NCBI GenBank assembly: GCA_032158295.1
Contig: CM063243.1
Location: forward strand, 12,926,931 to 12,990,930
DNA length: 64,000 nucleotides
Direction: 5' to 3'
From: Pycnopodia helianthoides
Lineage: Eukaryota > Echinodermata > Asteroidea > Forcipulatida > Asteriidae
Below the pieces are notes generated by a model, which saw nothing but the letters and a program-made list of their open reading frames with translations, did not search any database and was not told where the DNA came from. Made by a program: the position numbers and the translations under genes. Below, piece after piece: positions 1-10,269 of this stretch (position 1 is its first letter; each line of letters starts with the position of its first letter).

Positions 1-1420
1 TAACATACATGTAATATGCTTTACAAAAACTTAACGAAGTCAAGGTTGAATCTTTCTGATTAAAACTTCCAGGTAGGATTCATTGAGGCCTTCACCAACA
101 AATCACTGCATGGTCTATACTTCTTCAGAATTGCAAATTTGAAGCTAATGTTACTACGTGTACTGAGCTTCATACTTCTGAGCCTAGGTGTAAATCACGG
201 TCACTTAGTTTTTCCCATGATAAACATTTCATCTTCAAATGAAAATTGCATCCCATACTTAAAACATTTTTGCAATCCAATGTTGTTTTAGGCCAAATTG
301 TTTCCTAACCATTTCATGACACTCACAATCAGTCACGTTGATTTGTTGTGTTCAAAATTACAGTTGGATTTGAAACTTTGCATGGTGGAGATACAATCTA
401 TTAAGGTATGCAGTAACACCATGAATATGAGTAGGATTGGAAACCTTGCATGGTGGAGATACAATCTAGTAAGGTTTTTGGGTAACACCTTGTGCATAAA
501 ATCTCTTTTGTGAGTTGTGATGGCTCTAAAACAATCCACTAATGTGACAACTCAATGTTTCGATAAGAGCGTACTGATTGTCTTCAGCTTTATAGTTAAC
601 CAACAAAAGCTCAACCAACTGAATAAAACTGTTTGAAAATGAAGTTCTTTTCCTTACCAGACCTGTATAACCCACATTAAGTCAACATCAGGCAATGTGC
701 TGCACTTAAGACTTTAAAACGAAAGAGAACTGAGAATTTGAATCTAAAATATTACAACACACAAAGCAATTATCCGAGTTGTAGGTTTTTGGGTGTCAAA
801 AATTAGGCTTTATCAGCTGTACAAACAGTCATTGATTTAAAAACTAGACAATCTAAAAGTGTGTCCCAATTTTGAAGCATTTTCTGAAGTCTCATGCCCA
901 GGATGTTTCAGACCAACCAACTCTCAGTTTTGTAGGATTTTTCATCTCCGTTGACATGCTCAGTGAAAGACTGTAGAGTTGGAGATTAATCTTCAAAGCA
1001 AAGCAAAAATGAAGTTGTTGTTTTTTTATTTCGCTTTATATTTTGCTTAATTAGACAAAACTACAACCAATAAAAGGCATTTCAAGTGCCATTGTGTGGA
1101 TCATTAAATTGGTGTTTAAAAAAGCATTTCAGCCAAAGGACAAGTTCCATAGGCTATTTACACTTAGTATTTTCAGCAGCTAAAGCGATTAAATGACCGT
1201 TTTATGTGCAAACGTTATGTAAACCCAAAGGGGATGTTTGAGTGAAGACGGCGCATGCGTAGAGGTCCAGTTCACAAATTTCTGGTAATGAGCGTAATTA
1301 GAACCTTGAACACGAGGCTATTTATAATATTATTGTGCAAGGTGCTGGAAACGACCAAGGGTGGGCACAATCAAGGTAATGTACCCCATGGGGCACATCA
1401 CTCATGTACCCTCAGCCATG
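1..1420. other. No gene seen
   Basis: Only the short duplication at 370-512 stands out; ORFs are short and do not look coding. A PolII gene tail could be present but nothing supports it. Confidence 0.4.
370..512. repeat. 68-base imperfect tandem duplication of a dispersed repeat
   Basis: The segment with GCATGGTGGAGATACAATCT followed by (T/A)AAGGT and GTAACACC occurs twice, 68 bases apart. Related sequence recurs at 16262-16340, 29236-29300, 50944-51185 and (minus) near 60807-60870. Confidence 0.75.
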
Positions 1421-1423
1421 TAT

Positions 1424-1583
1424 GGCCTTTTTCAAATCCATGGCTTCGGCTCTGGATTGGGCTTCAGGCCCAGTTTTCTTGTCTGAAGCCCTGACCGCAA
1501 AGCATGCGTAAGTTAAAATAACTGAGGGAGCCTAGCTAGCCTGAGCCAATTTTTGAGCCGAAGCCGTGAATTCGAAAAGGGCC
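1424..1583. mobile_element. MITE-like element with about 29-base inverted ends
   Basis: The left end GGCCTTTTTCAAATCCATGG continues CTTCGGCTC; the right end is its reverse complement with few changes (GAGCCGAAGCCGTGAATTCG then AAAAGGGCC). TAT is present on both sides. A related end lies at 59221-59255. Confidence 0.7.
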
Positions 1584-1804
1584 TATGATGTAGTGTCTTT
1601 GTGGCACATCACATGATTGGTTCTATACCAATAAAAACTTACAATCTATTACCATTGTATTAACAACCCATGTTCTAAATAATGAAGTCCTGAATCCAAC
1701 AAAACCAGGGAAAGCTGAGGGATGGCCTATTTATATTTTTGAGATTGTGAACATTCAACGTTTTGTGATGCATTTCTCATATCCATTTATACTTTTCATT
1801 TGAA

Positions 1805-2581
1805 ATGCTTAAACAAAGGCACCACCACAGAGAAATTGGTACAGATGGGGGAAATAACCTACAGCAAGATTTGCATACCCTGGAGAAGTGGTCCGATACC
1901 TGGTTGCTCAGATTTAGTGCTTCAAAACGTAAGTGTATGCACATGGGCAAGGACAACCCACTCAGAAGCTACATCTTAAATGGGGTAAAAATCTAAGCAT
2001 AAAATGAAGAAAAGGATCTTGGAGTGTACCTTGCAAGAGACTGTAAACCCACCCTACAGTGTACAAAAGCTGCTGGAAAAGCAATGCACAAAGCTTACAT
2101 CAGACCACACCTCGATTATTGCGTCCGAGCATGGTGCCCATACCTACAGAAAGATATTAAGTGTTTGGAGAAAGTGCAGAGAAGAGCCACAAAGCTAGTA
2201 CCTAGTCTGAGAGAGAAGGCGTATGAAGAAAGATTGAGGGAACTTGACCTCTTTCCCCTGGAAGTAAGAAGAGTGCGAGGGGACCTCATCGAAACATTCA
2301 AGATCCTAAAGGGGCTTGTGGATATAGATGCCAGAAGTCTTTTCACATTCTCACAAACAAGTAGTACAAGAGGACATGACATGAAGCTCTTCAAGAAAAG
2401 GCTAAACAAAGGGCTCAATCTCAGAAAACACTTCTTCACACAGCGAGTAGTGGATAACTGGAATAGACTCCCAGCCAAAGTGGTCAATGCTTGGACAACA
2501 AATCAGTTCAAAAACAGCTTTGACAGGTACCTGAGTGAAAATGGATCTGGGGTGTTAAAAGGCATAAGCCTACAATACTAA
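1805..2581 (+). mobile_element. CR1/L2-type LINE remnant, C-terminal part of reverse transcriptase protein
   Basis: Two plus-strand frames carry the palm/thumb-to-C-terminal part: LQQDLHTLEKWSDTWLLRFS, then HLDYCVRAWCPYLQKDIKCL, VQRRATKLVP and FFTQRVVDNWNRLPAKVV, ending in TAA at 2579-2581. The catalytic palm and endonuclease are missing and the frame is broken near 1996, so it is a dead 5'-truncated copy. Confidence 0.85.
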
Positions 2582-2722
2582 AAATCCCATCAAATCTTAA
2601 GTGTAAGTCAGTGTAAGTGTAAATTGCCAAAAAACCATGGAGGTCCAAAAACACACTTTATATAGCATTTTAACATGTGTTTACATTTACCTTTTTGTCA
2701 TTCAAGACGGGTATCCTTTCTG

Positions 2723-2923
2723 TCACACACTGAACTGATTTGTGTCAGCAATCTGCTGTAATCTGCTGTAATAAAACATAAAATAGTTTTTACATAGTGA
2801 AGGGAAACCAGACTTGGATCTATCAATCATGGACGTAGACGATGCTCCAATGCCTTTGTTGACCCAGATAAGGGTTAGGTAACCCATGAACGCCATGATG
2901 ACCAGTGCAAAGCCAAAACACAT
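2723..2923 (-). CDS. Possible first exon of a small membrane protein (uncertain)
   Basis: 66-codon minus-strand ORF beginning MCFGFALVIMAFMGYLTLIW, a hydrophobic segment like a signal anchor, then VNKGIGASSTSMIDRSKSGF. A possible donor (CACTAT|GTAAAA) follows. No partner exon is recognisable to the left. It may be chance. Confidence 0.25.
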   Translation of the reverse strand: MCFGFALVIMAFMGYLTLIWVNKGIGASSTSMIDRSKSGFPSLCKNYFMFYYSRLQQIADTNQFSV

Positions 2924-3599
2924 ACTAGGCTACCATGTGAGGGCGCCATTTGACTTATTTTCAAACAGAAAACCTACACATGACACAGTACAATTGCACA
3001 AATAATATTATAGATAATTTTGAAATTCATTTTAAAAGTTGTTTATTACAAAAGCCCATTAGTGCCATCGCTAAATTTGTTTTTGAAAGCATTTATTTTT
3101 ATTTACAAGAGCAGCTACTTTATGTTCTCAAGAACAACTTATATTCCATTATTAGTATTACCACCACTGAGGTGATCAAAGTATTTTTTTGTACGGAAAT
3201 AAAGTCCAACACTCATCAAAAAGAGGTCAACTTCACAAGCAATTGACCGCTTTTTCCAGGGACTTGTCATTATTTCTTATAGGGCTAGGCTTCGTCTAGT
3301 CCGCATATTATTGTGAAAGTTACCACTGTTAATACTATGCCCGCACCTGGTGGTTTTTTAGTTGTGCGCCCTCATGAAAAACCTAGCCAAAAATATTTCA
3401 GTTTCTTGCTACAACCACACACTTCCGATAATAATTCGATTTCCCATCGATAACTATCAGCTCACCTTATTCGATTTATAATGACTCTGGAATTTTAAAA
3501 AAGTCCTCAAAACCTGAACAAAATCCGAAAAGAAATCGGTTGAAAATGCAATGTCTTGAGGTTGTCAAATTGTTGTTCTATTTATTTAGCCGGTTTTTT

Positions 3600-3625
3600 G
3601 TTTCTTTCTTTCTTTCTTTTTCTTT
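3600..3625. repeat. (TTTC)n microsatellite
   Basis: TTTCTTTCTTTCTTTCTTTT run. Confidence 0.9.
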
Positions 3626-5282
3626 GTGAGGTTAGAGTAGCAAGTCTTTCATAGAATTAAATTTAAGAAGTTTGTTGGGGGTAAACATCTCGGGCAAAAG
3701 TAGAGAAGCGGGTGGCTGTGGAAATCTTGAAAGTGTTTACAGGGGTTACTTCAAAGTACGAATTGGAAAATCGTTTCAATCTCAAAACAAAACAAAATCA
3801 ATGACCGAGATTTCTGTTTGTCCGTTTGTCGAGAAAATACCGTTCAACTACCCAAACATGACAATTTATTTTAATTGCTGCAACAACACAAAACACGCTG
3901 ATAATGATGAAATTGCACTTACGGTAAACTATACGAACATTTTCTCCTTGTTTCACTAAAACGTGAATACCCAATCACCGACAAACAGATTGGTTGGATG
4001 AAAACTAGAGGGTTGATGATATAGTGCTACTCTCTCAAAAACAAGCTAGGCCTATTTGAAAGGGTCTCTTTTGGTCCAAATTGGCGCTCACTCGGGTTAA
4101 CATTTATGGTCCAAAAAGCGTCCTAAATATACTTTTATAGTTTAATAATATATCATGGTAATCGGTAAAATTTGACTGTTTCTAGAATCAATAAATTACA
4201 CAACTGAAGTTCAACATGTTAAATAACTTAAGTTAATATTTTTCAGTAGTGGAGAAATTATAAGACATGAATTATATGACAGAATTTCATGTGGAGATGA
4301 CAAGCGCTATGGACTATGTAGGTTCAAAGATCCAAACAAAGCAACTAAAGACAAATGCAACAGTATTACTTGTAACACATGTTTTTTTATTGATAGTCAT
4401 GGGATTTAACTTTAGTAATAATAACATTTTCTAATTTCTCTTATGTGGTGTGCTCTCTTGTAAAATCAGATGAAACAGGGCTGGGGTTGAAAACAATTCA
4501 GTTCACGAGTAGGCTCTTGGAAGAAATGTAAAATCTCTTAACATTGGTGTTTGTTTGATCGCAATCAGACACTACATTATTGTCATCTTTATTTTAATGA
4601 AATACATCCGATATCAGTTGCCTGTACAAATACAATCAAATTTACATTTATATTAAACATATTTTGTACCAGTTGAAATAGGTTATAAATAATAAATTTG
4701 CTCATCAGTTTAGATATTACAAAAAGTAGGATTGCACAATAAAAAGAAAACAATAAACATTACAAGAAAACAAAAACGGGGGGGGGGCACAAATAAAAAA
4801 AAGACATGGATAGAGAGAGTGAATTTATCTGGGGATTCTAGCAAGTGACGGTATTGTTTATTTTCTCTACTACTTCTCCTGGTTGGAGAATATATTATAT
4901 GAAGTTCAAAACTTCTCTTCCAAACTTAACTAACGCATCAAGCCTCTAATTCCAAGACAGATATATTAAGCCTGTCAATAGCATGAGAGCTATTAGAATA
5001 TTCATGGCCTAAAATGATTTGATAAACACATTTCTGGATTTAGTTAATTATTTTGGTGGATACAACAAAGTGAAGTTTGCCATACTTGGCAAGCCCCAGC
5101 CAGGTCTAATGTAGTATTTGATCACAGCGAGAATATCGACTATAGGAACTTCAGCTTTCGTCAGATTACACAAAGTATATAACCTATGCGAAGTTTAAAC
5201 ACCAGATTGAGCAATGATTACTGGCTATTAAAACTGTTGTCCCTACACTGATAATGATAAGCACCTTGCTCATAAAGTTCTT

Positions 5283-5400
5283 GGTGGTTTAGAGGTTAAG
5301 ACATCTGCTTTAAGATGCAGAACGCTGTGGGACGAGGTGCCTGTAATCTTTTCCCCACTAACTCAGAAAGCACTTTCTGTAACAAATAATATTAAGTACT
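5283..5400 (+). mobile_element. Degraded tRNA-derived SINE
   Basis: Reads TGGTTTAGAGGTTAAGACAT then CTGCTTTAAGATG, clearly related to the better-kept SINE head at 11966; the B box is damaged. Confidence 0.5.
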
Positions 5401-5734
5401 TTTTCAGGCCGAGTGACCGTTTCCAATTTCTAGAAAACTTAAAATGATTGTAGGGCACAATCCTTCAGACTCTGGAAAATCATGAGGATCACACACTATT
5501 TACAATGAGCAGGTTCCAATACTTTTAAGATTTTCAGAAATGTTGTACTGTTAGCTAGCAAAACAAACATCTGAAGATGTCTGTTACCATTAATGCATCC
5601 AGCTATAAAAAGTTCATTATAAGATGGGTGGGTTTACTTCCAGTAGTAAATATTGAGGTAATAACCGCAGCCAACCTTGGTATGTTGGTCAATTTTGTTT
5701 TAAAATAATTTTTACAGGAACATTTCTGCTGCAT

Positions 5735-5790
5735 GAAGTTCTAATGCTACAATAATTAGAAGTTCTAATGCTACAATAATTAGAAGTTCT
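5735..5790. repeat. 24-base tandem repeat, 2.3 copies
   Basis: Unit GAAGTTCTAATGCTACAATA then ATTA, exact in the two full copies. Confidence 0.9.
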
Positions 5791-6395
5791 GTTTTTAAAA
5801 TGTTAAAACTACTTCACACCAACTATAATCTCCTTCCTTAATCTTCCACAATTTTTACTCGGGGAAAGATACCAACATTTAAGATTGCACATAAATTTAC
5901 TGTTAAATTGTCTTTGAAGTAACATTCAACAATATTGCATGTTTCTGCTTTTAAAATAGTTTCCTTAGAGGTTTTCTTCCCTAAATCTTTAAGATAAAAT
6001 CAACAAAGCCCTTCTGGCCGTGTGTCCACTATCATTCCATCTTACAGAGATAGTCCCAAAGTATTCCTACACAGAGCACACCAAATTAAAAAATGACATT
6101 GTTGCAGTTTGAGTATAATGTAAAGATTCTAGAAAACATTTAAGTTTGAAAAAATAAATTGACACTACTTCCGCATCTTCCAATCAAATGACATGGATCT
6201 ACTTGGGTATTAGATTAAGGATGATAAAGGTGCTACAGATTAAGCACACTAATACAGTCCTTGGTTTCAGGAATATGAGGAGAGCTGTAGACTCTTCTCC
6301 TTAAATTATCGTGGAGAGCTCTTTTCACCCCTCAGAACCAAACTTCGCACATTAGTCTAACAAGTTTGCGATTTTCAATTTAAGCATGCATACCA

Positions 6396-6691
6396 GGACC
6401 CAATTTCATGGCTCTGCTTACAGCAGAATTCTGCGCTTACAGCTCGCTGTAAAGCACATAGTTCTATGGGCCATAAGCACAGAATTTCGCAAAAATTTTG
6501 TCCCAATTTCATAAAGCCTGTAAGCACAAAAAAAATGCTAAGCACAGAAAAATATTGCTTACCAGAACTGGCTACCAGCCAACATTCCATAAAGTTTGTA
6601 TTGTTGTGACTGGTACCCCACTCATTTTTTGCTTAGCAAAGAAATTTGTTAAGCACTATTTTCTGCTAAACAGCTTTGTGAAACTGGGCCC
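6396..6691. mobile_element. GGGCCCAATTTCAT-family MITE (with a related outer half)
   Basis: 6500-6691 runs from TCCCAATTTCATAAAGC to its reverse complement GCTTTGTGAAACTGGGCC, with inner TAAGCAC/GTGCTTA repeats, like the copies at 9294-9483 and 28749-28935. Just upstream, from 6396, a related but distinct half element begins GGACCCAATTTCATGGCTCT, as at 33741. Confidence 0.8.
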
Positions 6692-6904
6692 AGATTGCAG
6701 GATAGAATTGGCTGATTGTTATTTTATATTACATGATCAAAGCAAGTAAAGGTAGTTCATTTCTTGTTTTTTTTGTCACAAGTGTTATTTAAGGAGTGTC
6801 ATTTGTTGCACTCCTTCGACAAGGTTAAGGAGTGCAGATGAGAGAAATTGTACTCATTAACATGAAAGTCTGTTTATAATCCTAACCTATCCCCATCTAT
6901 AATG

Positions 6905-7045
6905 CCTCCCCTTACGGCTCAAATCAATAAGCATTCTCCTCTGACCACCGGCAAAGTACCAGGCTTTAAAACATTACTTACACATGTGTCTTGACCCCTG
7001 AACTCCGACCTCTTCTGATAACTGCACTGCCGATGCCAAAACATG
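6905..7045 (-). repeat. Left member of an inverted repeat pair
   Basis: Reverse complement of this stretch (GAGGTCGGAGTTCAGGGGTC then AAGACA, TTTTAAAGCCTGGT, CTTATTGATT) matches 8815-8935 in the same order with substitutions and small gaps. Confidence 0.75.
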
Positions 7046-7559
7046 TTTGCGTTTAGTGCGGTTTTTTCCCTTTTTTCAATAGAAAACAAGAGCATCATGT
7101 CTTCAGTGGAAGACAGTAATAAGTCAGGATCATTTCATAATCTAAGTAAATTCTTTGACAGAGTGGGTGATGGTAAGAAATATATGATGAAATGACTGAT
7201 TGTGGTGGTGATGACTGAGCACAGCCACACAGATCTGATTCACGCCTCCAATCTATAGGTCGTGATGAAAAGAAAGGCCACACCTCACACCTTCATATTT
7301 TCAGTCATAATAGTGATAATGAGAGACTTAAGGGTCGTGAAATGCTTTCTGATCAAGATTGCTTTTATGGTATGCCTGAGTCTCTCCGTCCCTCTGGACA
7401 TCATGGCAAATCTGCTTGCTCGAGTACAGCTGTTTTTTCAAAGCAACAATGATCACGTCTTGAAAGTATGCAACAAAACAGATGGATATTTTTAAGGGTG
7501 TGTTACAGGACACCTTGTGAGACATAAGGAGTTCACGATTCAAATCTTGTTGAGATCGA

Positions 7560-7995
7560 GAGCCCGCAAGAGGTTGAAGGGACCTGTAGCATCTGTATGG
7601 CGCCCTCGTAATACCAAGTATTTTAGCGCTCTCGATCTGACCTCTGGCTACTACCAGGTTGCGGTGTCCAAGAAAGATATGGAAAAGATGGAATTTGTCA
7701 CTCCTTTTGGTTTGTGGGAGTACACTCGGCTGCTGTTTGGCTTGTGCAACAGCCCAGCCACTTTCTAAAGAGTGATGCCAAGATGCCTCGGTGACCAAGG
7801 GTTAGATAGTCTACTGATCTATCTAGATGACGTAATTGTATATTCAAACACATTTGATGAACACTTGAAGCGTTGAGAGCTTGTCTTCACCAGACTACAA
7901 AATGATGGCTTAAAATTAAAGCCAACAAAATGTGGATTCTACAAATGAGAGGTTCAGTATCTTGGTCATCAAGTTGTGGCCGGTGAAGGGGTTTA
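7560..7995 (+). pseudogene. Degraded Ty3/gypsy-type reverse transcriptase
   Basis: Plus-strand frames show FSALDLTSGYYQVAVSK, the FGLCNSPATF block, LIYLDDVIVYS (catalytic YLDD) and GHQVV, the standard order of gypsy-class RT. In-frame stops at 7766, near 7876 and near 7948 break it. No LTRs, protease, integrase or envelope are seen, so it is an inactive fragment. Confidence 0.88.
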
Positions 7996-8399
7996 AAAAC
8001 TTACAAATCTGTTGATGTCATCGGGTAGTCTGTTAAGTTCAGCTAAACAATCAGTGTCAATGTTTAGAAAGTGACATGCCGACCCTTGCATTGAGGTCAA
8101 TTAAGGCCTCCCACCAAACAAAGACATCTTGCAACTACACATTGCATTGGCATCATACCAAACAGCTGTACATAGGTGCTGTCTGGAGGCAAAGATGCAG
8201 CCTCCCAGTCCAGTCGGTCATGGTTGGCAAATAGAGAGAGAACTTTGTATTCCAGTGGACATCATTGCCTCCAAGTGTACTCCAGAATATTGCTGGCAAT
8301 ATAAGAAGGGACACTGTAGTACACAACATTTTTCCTGTTTGTCTGCGGAATTGCCTTGCGCTGACCTGTGACATTGCATTGATTGAATGCATGTGTTGA

Positions 8400-8612
8400 T
8401 TGACATTAAATTTTGAGCACCACATAAATGATCTGGAACTTCTTGCAGCTTTCGTCGCCCTTCAAACCTTTGCAATAGACAGGAGGAATGTGGACAATTC
8501 TACAGCAATAGCATACATCAAGCACAAAGGAGGGACCCACACCTCCAGCCTCTCTCACCTAATGATAAAAATGTGGAAACAGTGCATGCAACGGGAGATC
8601 ATACCTACTGAG
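8400..8612 (+). pseudogene. DIRS-type RNase H fragment
   Basis: Encodes HHINDLELLAAFVALQTFA, then VDNSTAIAYIKHKGGTHTSS and MWKQC, the pattern of the RNase H domain of tyrosine-recombinase (DIRS/Ngaro) retrotransposons. No recombinase is visible. Confidence 0.7.
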
Positions 8613-8814
8613 ATTTTGTTATGCATGTACATGTTCCATATTTGTTCATGTTCTACCTTTTTTATCGCTGTTAGTTACTTTGTGTTTAATTTTGACTTGC
8701 AAGGTAATTAGCCTTGCTATTTGTTGTTGAGGTTTTACCTATATATTAACTTTCGTCTTTGAGTTTGAGTAAATTTTATCCACCCTGTAGCTGTTGCGTG
8801 TTGTTAAGTGAGCC

Positions 8815-8935
8815 TCTCAAGAAACAGGGACTTATAAGAGGAGGTCAGAGTTCAGGTGTCAAGACATGAAGTGGAGGTCATGTTTTTAAAGCCTGGTGCA
8901 CTCTGGTAGTAGGAGGAGAGCGCCTATTGATTCTC
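8815..8935 (+). repeat. Right member of an inverted repeat pair
   Basis: GGAGGTCAGAGTTCAGGTGT and onward is an inverted, diverged copy of 6905-7045. The two face each other across the gypsy and DIRS fragments. Confidence 0.75.
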
Positions 8936-9249
8936 ACTTCCAAAGGACTTGGATAACCACGATTATACTACAGGTAAGTACTCTTGCATAATCAATTATT
9001 TCAACTGCTAACCCGAGCCCTAAGCCTATATCAAACCCCCTACCCAAGCAACTTAGTTAGCTTAACATCAACCTACATAGGTGACACTGTCAGTAAACAC
9101 TTTTAGCTGTTGAAATGAAATTACTGAACTTTCAGGGTTTCACATAGAATTCCCTGCCGACAATAAAACAGTGTTCGAGGGTGTCATCTCGCCCAGCTGT
9201 CCACACTAACAATAATTCATGCATGACACATATTTTAAAAACTTGAACA

Positions 9250-9655
9250 ACTTTATCTGTGGAGCCCAGTTTGAATCCCACCTTAGACCAGGGCCGTATT
9301 TCATAAAGCTGCTTAAGCACAAAAAGTAGCTAAGCACAACAAAATTATGCCTACTAGAATAAGGTTACTGGCCAAACTACCTTGTCACATGTACAATTTG
9401 TGACTGGTATCCTGCTGCTTTCTGCTCAGCAGAAAATTTTTAAGCAATATTTTCTGCTTAAGCAGCTCTATGAAATTGGGCCAAGAGCCTTGAATGTGGA
9501 TTGGGTTTTCAGTCCCTACCTAATTGCGTGTGTTTTTCAAATATTGGGGTTTTCCTCCCACATCTAAAACTGAACATTTCTTTTTGGTTTCCTCTTCACC
9601 CTGTTATTGGTGCTAAGTGTGCTGTTGGATGTGCAATAAAATAAATAAATAGATA
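9250..9655 (+). mobile_element. tRNA-derived SINE split by a MITE
   Basis: 9250-9293 (CTGTGGAGCCCAGTTTGAAT then CCCACCTTAGA) and 9484-9655 (GAGCCTTGAATGTGGATTGG and on) align end to end with the uninterrupted copy at 32020-32215. The tail is an AATAAATAAAT run. Confidence 0.85.
9294..9483. mobile_element. GGGCCCAATTTCAT-family MITE inserted in a SINE
   Basis: Inverted ends GGGCCGTATTTCATAAAGCT and AGCTCTATGAAATTGGGCC, with inner GCTTAAGCA motifs. About 190 bases; no coding capacity. Confidence 0.88.
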
Positions 9656-9659
9656 AACA

Positions 9660-10027
9660 GATACCAACGACATGCAGTTGTGCAGTTGAGATATAGATAA
9701 ATAGACACCCTTGTACAACATCACATGCGACTACTGTCTGCCGCGCTCACCACTTTGGGAGTTAAATCGCATGTGTAAACCGTTGCATAGCCTGAAATGC
9801 AAACTGCACTGTATACATAACATACAGAGACATTGACTCCCAAATGGTACAACCAAGATTACTGTGATGATGGCGTCAGGTGAATTGGGTCAAAAGATGG
9901 CAAAATGAAGCCACCAGTTTATGCACTGATTATCTTGGCATATTTAAATGACAAACAGTCATCTCCCTCTTGCACAACTGCATGTCGCACACAAGCCTAA
10001 AATCTCGACTCTCTCCGAACCTCACCT
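9660..10027. other. Spacer, possibly 3' UTR of the coiled-coil gene
   Basis: No repeat or ORF of note; lies directly downstream of the coiled-coil stop codon. Confidence 0.35.
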
Positions 10028-10269
10028 CTAATTCCCGGTCTGTTCTAAACACTCGATGGCCTGATCTAGAGTAGAGGGATCTTCAGAGAGTTTTTCTACT
10101 TCAGCAGGGAGAGGAAATTTATGTTTCAGACACAGGAACCTGACATGATATACGCTTGCCATGAGTTGGGTCCTCTGTAAGGTCTGCATCAGCGGACTCT
10201 TTGTGGAGTCTTGAAGGTGTTCTCTCAAATCAAGGATACAGTTTAGCAGCTTCTCTTTTACTGATGTTT
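10028..10269 (-). CDS. Coiled-coil gene, last exon
   Basis: Encodes TSVKEKLLNCILDLREHLQD, STKSPLMQTLQRTQLMASVY, HVRFLCLKHKFPLPAEVEKL and ends in ECLEQTGN TAG. Acceptor TTGCCAG. This part looks like a folded helical domain and should be the best probe for naming the family. Confidence 0.88.

Larger units (their letters stand above)
2590..5280. other. Mostly unassigned AT-rich DNA
   Basis: Apart from the possible small exon at 2723-2923 and a TTTC microsatellite at 3600-3625, no gene or recognised repeat is visible. Confidence 0.35.

Noticed and set aside
2116..2487. 123-codon minus-strand ORF
   Set aside because: Antisense of the LINE C-terminal region; the plus strand matches the LINE protein pattern.
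7328..7798. 156-codon minus-strand ORF
   Set aside because: Antisense of the degraded gypsy RT; no protein-like motif.
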